Assembly (NCBI GenBank): GCA_027313505.1
Contig: DAHVDN010000008.1
Span: forward strand, 1 to 64,000
Direction: 5' to 3'
Origin: Candidatus Dormiibacterota bacterium
GTDB taxonomy: Bacteria; Chloroflexota; Dormibacteria; Aeolococcales; Bog-877
DNA length: 64,000 bases
Shown here: in pieces, positions 60,027-64,000 of the stretch
Numbering within the stretch: position 1 is the stretch's first letter
How the letters are laid out: each line of letters opens with the position of its first letter
Position numbers and translations under genes: made by a program
The notes under the pieces: generated by a model
Told to the model about the DNA's origin: nothing
What the model saw: the letters and a program-made list of their open reading frames with translations, nothing else
Database searches by the model: none

Positions 60027-61844
60027 TCATCGATTGCCGAAGAGCTCGAGAATCGCTTCGACCACCGCGGCGTGACTCTGAATCTGGGGATAGTTGCCCA
60101 GCATGGCGAACTCCGCCGGCTGGGCGACCTCGGATAGCTGTCCCGCACCTCCAGCCAATCCCAATATCGATCTCAGTCGGGCCACCGATTCCTCCCCGCG
60201 GCCCAACCTGGCCTCCGCAACCGCCGCCCACAACGCCGGGAAAATGAAGGGAGCGCAGGGCACATCAAACTGATCTCGCTCCGGCCGATGTCGGGCCAAC
60301 AGGAACTGATCTCCGAGCTCCTGAAGAACGAAGTCGAGAGTCGCCGGGGCGCTCGGGCCGAGGTACCCGACCATGTATGCGGCCAGCGTGGATGCGTCGG
60401 CCGAGGGGTCATCAAAGGCCATCACCAGGCGGCCCCCCGGATCGGTCCCGCGCAGGCGAATCGCCTCCGCTAGCTCATCGCGTGCGCGCAGCCAGAGTTG
60501 CTCAGCTGGGGCCGCGATTCGGCCCCGGGCTGCCAGTCGAAGCGCCCCTTCCAATGCCGCCCATGCCAGAACCTTGCTGTGCACATAGTGGCGAGGCACA
60601 CCCCTGACCTCCCAGATGCCATGGTCAGGGTCCATCCACCTCCGGGCCGCCTGATCCGTCAGCGTCGGCAGTCGGTTGAGCAGACTGGTTGGACATCCTC
60701 CCACCAGATCGAGTGCCTCCGCGAACCTGATGACTTCGCCCAGGGTGTCGACCTGAACCTGTCCAGCGGCGCCGTTTCCAATGCGCACCATCCCACCTCC
60801 GTAACCCTCGAGGTGTGTCAAGACATGCTCCACAGGGAGTGCCGATCCGTCGAGGCGGGAGACCGGGGGGGCCTTTTCCCCATCGAGTAAGGTCGCCACT
60901 CCCTCCCCTAATCGGGCCGCTTCCTCCACGGCGCCCGCTCGACAGAGTGCGAGCCCAGCGTCGGCACAGTCTCGTAGCCAGGCGTAGCGGTAGTCCCAGG
61001 AGCGCTCGCTCCTAGGCCACTGCGGGATCGAGGTGAGTGGGGAGGCGACCACCAGGCCAGACTCCCAATCTTGGAGGCCCCGAATGGTAAGTAGCGACCG
61101 AGCGAGCGCTGCTCGTGCCCACCGCGGCGCCCTGTCCATCGGCCCTTCCAGACTGGGCCCGGCGAGCAGCCCCGCCACCCAGTGCTCGCTTTCGGCAGCC
61201 GATCGCTCGAACGACTCGCGCGACTCAGCCACAGCCGCGGCCCCACCCAACCGCATTCTGCGAAGCAGCGGAGAAGGTGGATCGCTGGCAAAACCATGGC
61301 GGACCCAGATCACCAAGCCATGGGCAGGCAGGGTCAGCTTGAGGGCAGTCTGGCCGGCTGGAAGCGGTTCAGAGGCGATCAGCTCCAAGGGCCCCCCGGG
61401 ACCATCCGGGAAGGCCGGCTGCGGCAGCACGGCACCACTCGAGATAACCTCCCACCCGACCCCTGCCGCGGAGGCCGCCTGGAGTTCCAATTCGACAGGA
61501 AGCCCGGGAGTGCCCTCCACCAACCAGCAGAGGGCACTTCCCCCCTCGCCATCACCAAGGAGGGCGCAGTGAACAGTCGCCACAGTCCCCCACTCAACAC
61601 TAAGGATGCTTGAGTCCCCCACCCAACCGGACTGGGGTCGCTGGCCGGTGGTGCAGGTGACGCCCACCGACCCACCCCCACGGGCGTCAAGGATTCGCGC
61701 CAGCCGGAGCGGGGAGTCAAACCGGGGAGCGCACCAGAAGTGGCACTCCCCACGCTTGGTCAGCAGAGCAGCGGTGCGCCCGTCCGCAAGGCAGAAGTAA
61801 TCCCGGAGGGGGACTGGAGTTTCACCGAAGTGCTCTGAGGTCAC
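60027..61844 (-). CDS. GH15-family glycoside hydrolase (glucoamylase/trehalase-like)
   Basis: 605 residues, family size for bacterial GH15. N-terminal super-sandwich about 1-240, then the (alpha/alpha)6 barrel with SERSWDYRYAWLRDCAD (family WDYRYxWLRD), DGIWEVRG-type catalytic region (PDHGIWEVRGVPRHYVHSK) and C-terminal second acid region YPQIQSHAAVVEAI. Releases glucose from starch-like glucans or trehalose. No signal peptide, so intracellular; trehalase is a common role in Actinobacteria. Upstream of the tRNA, same strand. Confidence 0.88.
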   Translation of the reverse strand: MTSEHFGETPVPLRDYFCLADGRTAALLTKRGECHFWCAPRFDSPLRLARILDARGGGSVGVTCTTGQRPQSGWVGDSSILSVEWGTVATVHCALLGDGEGGSALCWLVEGTPGLPVELELQAASAAGVGWEVISSGAVLPQPAFPDGPGGPLELIASEPLPAGQTALKLTLPAHGLVIWVRHGFASDPPSPLLRRMRLGGAAAVAESRESFERSAAESEHWVAGLLAGPSLEGPMDRAPRWARAALARSLLTIRGLQDWESGLVVASPLTSIPQWPRSERSWDYRYAWLRDCADAGLALCRAGAVEEAARLGEGVATLLDGEKAPPVSRLDGSALPVEHVLTHLEGYGGGMVRIGNGAAGQVQVDTLGEVIRFAEALDLVGGCPTSLLNRLPTLTDQAARRWMDPDHGIWEVRGVPRHYVHSKVLAWAALEGALRLAARGRIAAPAEQLWLRARDELAEAIRLRGTDPGGRLVMAFDDPSADASTLAAYMVGYLGPSAPATLDFVLQELGDQFLLARHRPERDQFDVPCAPFIFPALWAAVAEARLGRGEESVARLRSILGLAGGAGQLSEVAQPAEFAMLGNYPQIQSHAAVVEAILELFGNR

Positions 61845-61883
61845 ACCGCCACGGTAGTCGCCGACCCAGTGGGTCCGCTTGAA

Positions 61884-63155
61884 TCAGCCCGGAGTCGACT
61901 GAAGCAGGTCTCCGATTTCGGCGATCTTGGTCGCCCACAGGGGGTCGCTGGCGTAATCCACGTTCATCCCGGTAGGGGTGGGGCCGTTGTAGTACTGGCC
62001 GGTGGGCACCTGCCCCGATTGGCCAGGGTAGTTGGCCACCTGGTATCCAGGCGGGGTCAGGTAATTCACTGAGACAAACCAGGAGACGTAGCTGATGCAG
62101 GCCTGGTCGCTGGGGAAGGTGGCTCCGTCGCCGAATGGGTTGAGGTCATACGCCTCAAATCCGAACAGGTTGTGCTTCACCAGGTACAGCTGAGAGGTTC
62201 CCCATCCGGTTTCCAGCACTGCGTCGGAGATCAGATAGATGGCGCTGACGTGGCTGGTGGCCTGGGCGGTCATGAAGTAGCTCGAGTCGGCCTCCAGCGG
62301 CGTTCCCTGCAGGAATTGTTGAATCTGTGAGACCGTTATCCCACTCGGCTGGGTCAAATTGGTGTTCACCGAGAACTGGCCCACCGCGGGGCTGGGATTG
62401 GGCGAGGGGGGTGGAGTGGTGGGTGTCGGAGACGGCGCCGGCCGGGATGGGGTCGGCTGCGATGAGGGAGATGGTGCCGGCGGTGTGGATGTCGCGGTGG
62501 CTCCAGCTCTTGGGGAGGCGGCCGCTTGGGAAGCGCCGCCGGTGGTGGAGGTTGCTGAGGAAGGTGCGGATGGAGGGGGGTTGGCGGCTTCGAAGGCGGC
62601 GACGATCTCCTCAGCCTGAAGCCTCTTCTCGGTAACGGTCGCAGCCTGTTGCGCCACCACGAGAGCCTTCTCAGTGCCCCGCTCTGCCGCTACGCTGGCA
62701 CCCAGCTGCTGCAGGGCACTCTTCTCCGCCGCGGTCAGCCTCGACAGAGTGATCTGAGTGTTGAGTGCCTGGTCAAGGGAATTGCTGGCCAACAGCTCCA
62801 GGAGGCCGCTCGATGCTCCCGTGTATTCGGCCGAGATCAGCGAGGCGAGCTGAGAGCGCGCCTGCTGAATCTCGGCCCGCTCCGCGGCCAGCGTCTTCCT
62901 GGCTGTCTGCACCTGATCCAGCAGGGAGAGCTCCTTGGCCTTGGCGTGAGCGACCAGAGTGGAAAGGTTGCTCACCGCGGTGGACGCAGGGGGAGTGGTT
63001 GCGGGCGGAGCGCTCGCGGACGCGGCGGTCAAGCCTGTGCCGGCCAGCACCCCCACCGCGCCTGCGGTGGCGGCGAGCAGGGCAAGCGCTGAGGCAAGCA
63101 ACCTCCGTTTCCCTTCCACGAGCGCCAAGTCTTGGACCTGGTCGTCGATATGCAT
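61884..63155 (-). CDS. Secreted GH73-type glucosaminidase with coiled coil
   Basis: 423 residues from the ATG at 63155 (MHIDDQVQDLALVEG); the track's 63278 start has no leader features. Signal-anchor about 18-45, a helical region about 65-185 (LVAHAKAKELSLLDQVQTARKTLAAERAEIQQAR), a Pro/Ser/Thr linker (SSQPTPSRPAPSPTPTTPPPSP) and a C-terminal glucosaminidase domain. That domain has YLISDAVLETGWGTSQLYLVKHNLFGFEAYD (catalytic Glu in LETGWG). Cleaves the glycan of peptidoglycan outside the cell. Confidence 0.88.
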   Translation of the reverse strand: MHIDDQVQDLALVEGKRRLLASALALLAATAGAVGVLAGTGLTAASASAPPATTPPASTAVSNLSTLVAHAKAKELSLLDQVQTARKTLAAERAEIQQARSQLASLISAEYTGASSGLLELLASNSLDQALNTQITLSRLTAAEKSALQQLGASVAAERGTEKALVVAQQAATVTEKRLQAEEIVAAFEAANPPPSAPSSATSTTGGASQAAASPRAGATATSTPPAPSPSSQPTPSRPAPSPTPTTPPPSPNPSPAVGQFSVNTNLTQPSGITVSQIQQFLQGTPLEADSSYFMTAQATSHVSAIYLISDAVLETGWGTSQLYLVKHNLFGFEAYDLNPFGDGATFPSDQACISYVSWFVSVNYLTPPGYQVANYPGQSGQVPTGQYYNGPTPTGMNVDYASDPLWATKIAEIGDLLQSTPG

Positions 63156-63562
63156 CCCGCCGTCGCAGAGCCGATGCGAAACTGCGACGGTGGTCGCAGC
63201 TCGATCAAGGGACCCGTCCCAGTCACAAGAGGTCGCACCGGGCAGCGTGAGCAGTAGCGGCCGGCGACGTTGTAGCATCGGGAGCCGACCTCACCGCCAG
63301 GTAGCCGAGATGCTGACTGGGGAGGTCGATCCCCTGAGGGCCCGCCTTGATAGCTGAACAGGTGGAATTGGCGCGGGACCGGGCTTTCTCCACCGCCAGA
63401 CTCATTTCTCGGATGACTGAGAGCACCCTGATCGCACCGGCCGTCCAGGGGTACAGCTCCGAGGCGGCCCTCAATATCGCGCCCTCCGGCCGCGTCCCCT
63501 TGGCGAATTAGTTTTGACGGTCATGGAGGGGAGGTTGGAGCCGTGCCCGGTACACTCCGACG
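63156..63562. other. Leader region of the GH73 gene and receiver gene
   Basis: About 400 bp between divergent genes. It contains AGCATCGG...CCGAGATGCT (63274-63314), an 8-bp stem with a 2-nt bulge. A short plus-strand ORF (TTG 63347 to TAG 63511, about 54 residues) is possible but weak. Confidence 0.35.
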
Positions 63563-63946
63563 ATGGAGGAGGCAGAGAGCGCCCACATCGTCTTGGCTGA
63601 GGACGAGCCGATGATCGGCCGGATCCTCGACTTCAAGCTCGGCATGGAGGGGCACCGGGTCACCTGGGTGAGGACGGCTGCGGAGGCCGAGAGACTATGC
63701 CTTGGTGGCGGAGTCGACCTGCTGCTGTGCGATGTGACCCTGGAGGAAGATGGGCGCACCCTCTGTCGTCGCCTCATCGAGTCCGGTGAGGCCCCTCGTG
63801 CCGGGGTGGTGCTGATGCCGGAGCAACGCGATCCCGAGGGAGAGCGCCTGGCTCTGGACGCCGGTGCCAGGGATGTGGTCATCAAGCCGTTTAAGCCGAC
63901 CTTGGTCGCCGCCAAGGTGCGCCGGCTTCTTGAGGAGCAGTCTTAG
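63563..63946 (+). CDS. Single-domain response regulator (receiver)
   Basis: 127 residues. CheY-like fold: acidic pocket in HIVLAEDEP, phospho-acceptor Asp in LLLCDVTL, Lys in DVVIKPFKP. The conserved Thr/Ser position is in VVLMPEQ (Met/Pro), a deviation that may alter switching. No output domain and no kinase adjacent. Divergent from the GH73 gene. Confidence 0.88.
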   Translation: MEEAESAHIVLAEDEPMIGRILDFKLGMEGHRVTWVRTAAEAERLCLGGGVDLLLCDVTLEEDGRTLCRRLIESGEAPRAGVVLMPEQRDPEGERLALDAGARDVVIKPFKPTLVAAKVRRLLEEQS

Positions 63947-64000
63947 CCGGAGGGCCGGCTCCCCAGCTCCCGCAGGTGCTCGTAACGGTAGATTCCGGTG
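63943..64000 (-). CDS. C-terminal end of an unidentified gene, cut by window edge
   Basis: The minus strand from 64000 reads TGIYRYEHLRELGSRPSG and stops (TAA at 63945-63943), overlapping the receiver's stop. Composition looks coding, but 18 residues are too few to name a family. Confidence 0.4.
   Translation of the reverse strand, partial: TGIYRYEHLRELGSRPSG

Noticed and set aside
63156-63562. ydaO/c-di-AMP riboswitch
   Set aside because: Context fits, but the conserved core sequence could not be aligned.

Overview
The window is GC-rich bacterial chromosome, densely packed, with many GTG and TTG starts and 1-11 nt stop/start overlaps. The gene set points to a Gram-positive or monoderm lineage near Actinobacteria or Candidatus Dormibacterota/Chloroflexota rather than a Proteobacterium. 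The pointers are an acyltransferase-GT4 pair like the mycobacterial phosphatidylinositol-mannoside genes, a DUF3151 protein, a MoxR/DUF58/DUF4350/DUF4129/RDD/SpoIIM block, a type IV secretion-like set without VirB7-10, many CHAP/SLT/GH73 wall hydrolases, and a tRNA gene without an encoded CCA end. The lineage is inference; no rRNA is present.

Layout. 1-1.1 kb: debris of at least two, probably three, insertion sequences. 1.2-3.3 kb: DUF255 thioredoxin-fold protein (-). 3.3-8.3 kb: one tight (+) operon with a lipid acyltransferase, GT4 glycosyltransferase, DegV fatty-acid-binding protein, PlsY and FumC. 8.4-11.8 kb: membrane-anchored protein, class A penicillin-binding protein, orphan receiver. 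12.0-19.4 kb: type IV secretion-like operon (VirD4, VirB2-like, TrbL/VirB6-like, PrgI, VirB4, CHAP hydrolase). 19.4-23.8 kb: MFS, small proteins, UbiA, HemE. 23.8-28.0 kb: CHAP and SLT wall enzymes, M20 peptidase overlapping an N-succinylamino-acid racemase/OSBS enolase. 28.0-30.1 kb: three unrecognised genes and FolB. 30.1-35.2 kb: heterodimeric ABC exporter between two roughly 85-bp direct repeats. 35.2-39.9 kb: second type IV secretion-like locus (small membrane protein, VirB4-like, unknown, Dtd, VirB2-like, TrbL-like). 39.9-49.3 kb: RDD, SpoIIM, IspH and the DUF58/MoxR operon. 49.3-49.9 kb: gene-free stretch with inverted repeats and a perfect DnaA-box sequence. 49.9-56 kb: DHA2 MFS exporter divergent from an ArsR regulator, HxlR regulator divergent from a SnoaL-like gene, two DinB proteins, a SHOCT protein. 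56.4-64 kb: deaminase, CHAP protein, DHH phosphoesterase, DUF3151, tRNA-Glu, GH15, GH73 glucosaminidase, receiver.

How it fits together. The strongest theme is envelope biology. One penicillin-binding protein and five secreted wall hydrolases are interspersed with two T4SS-like loci that supply two VirB4-like ATPases, one VirD4 coupling ATPase, two pilin-like and two TrbL-like membrane proteins. No relaxase, integrase or partition gene is visible here, so this looks like a chromosomal translocation machine rather than an obvious conjugative element; that is the best candidate for an undescribed system. Function calls are from reading motifs only; no database search was run.
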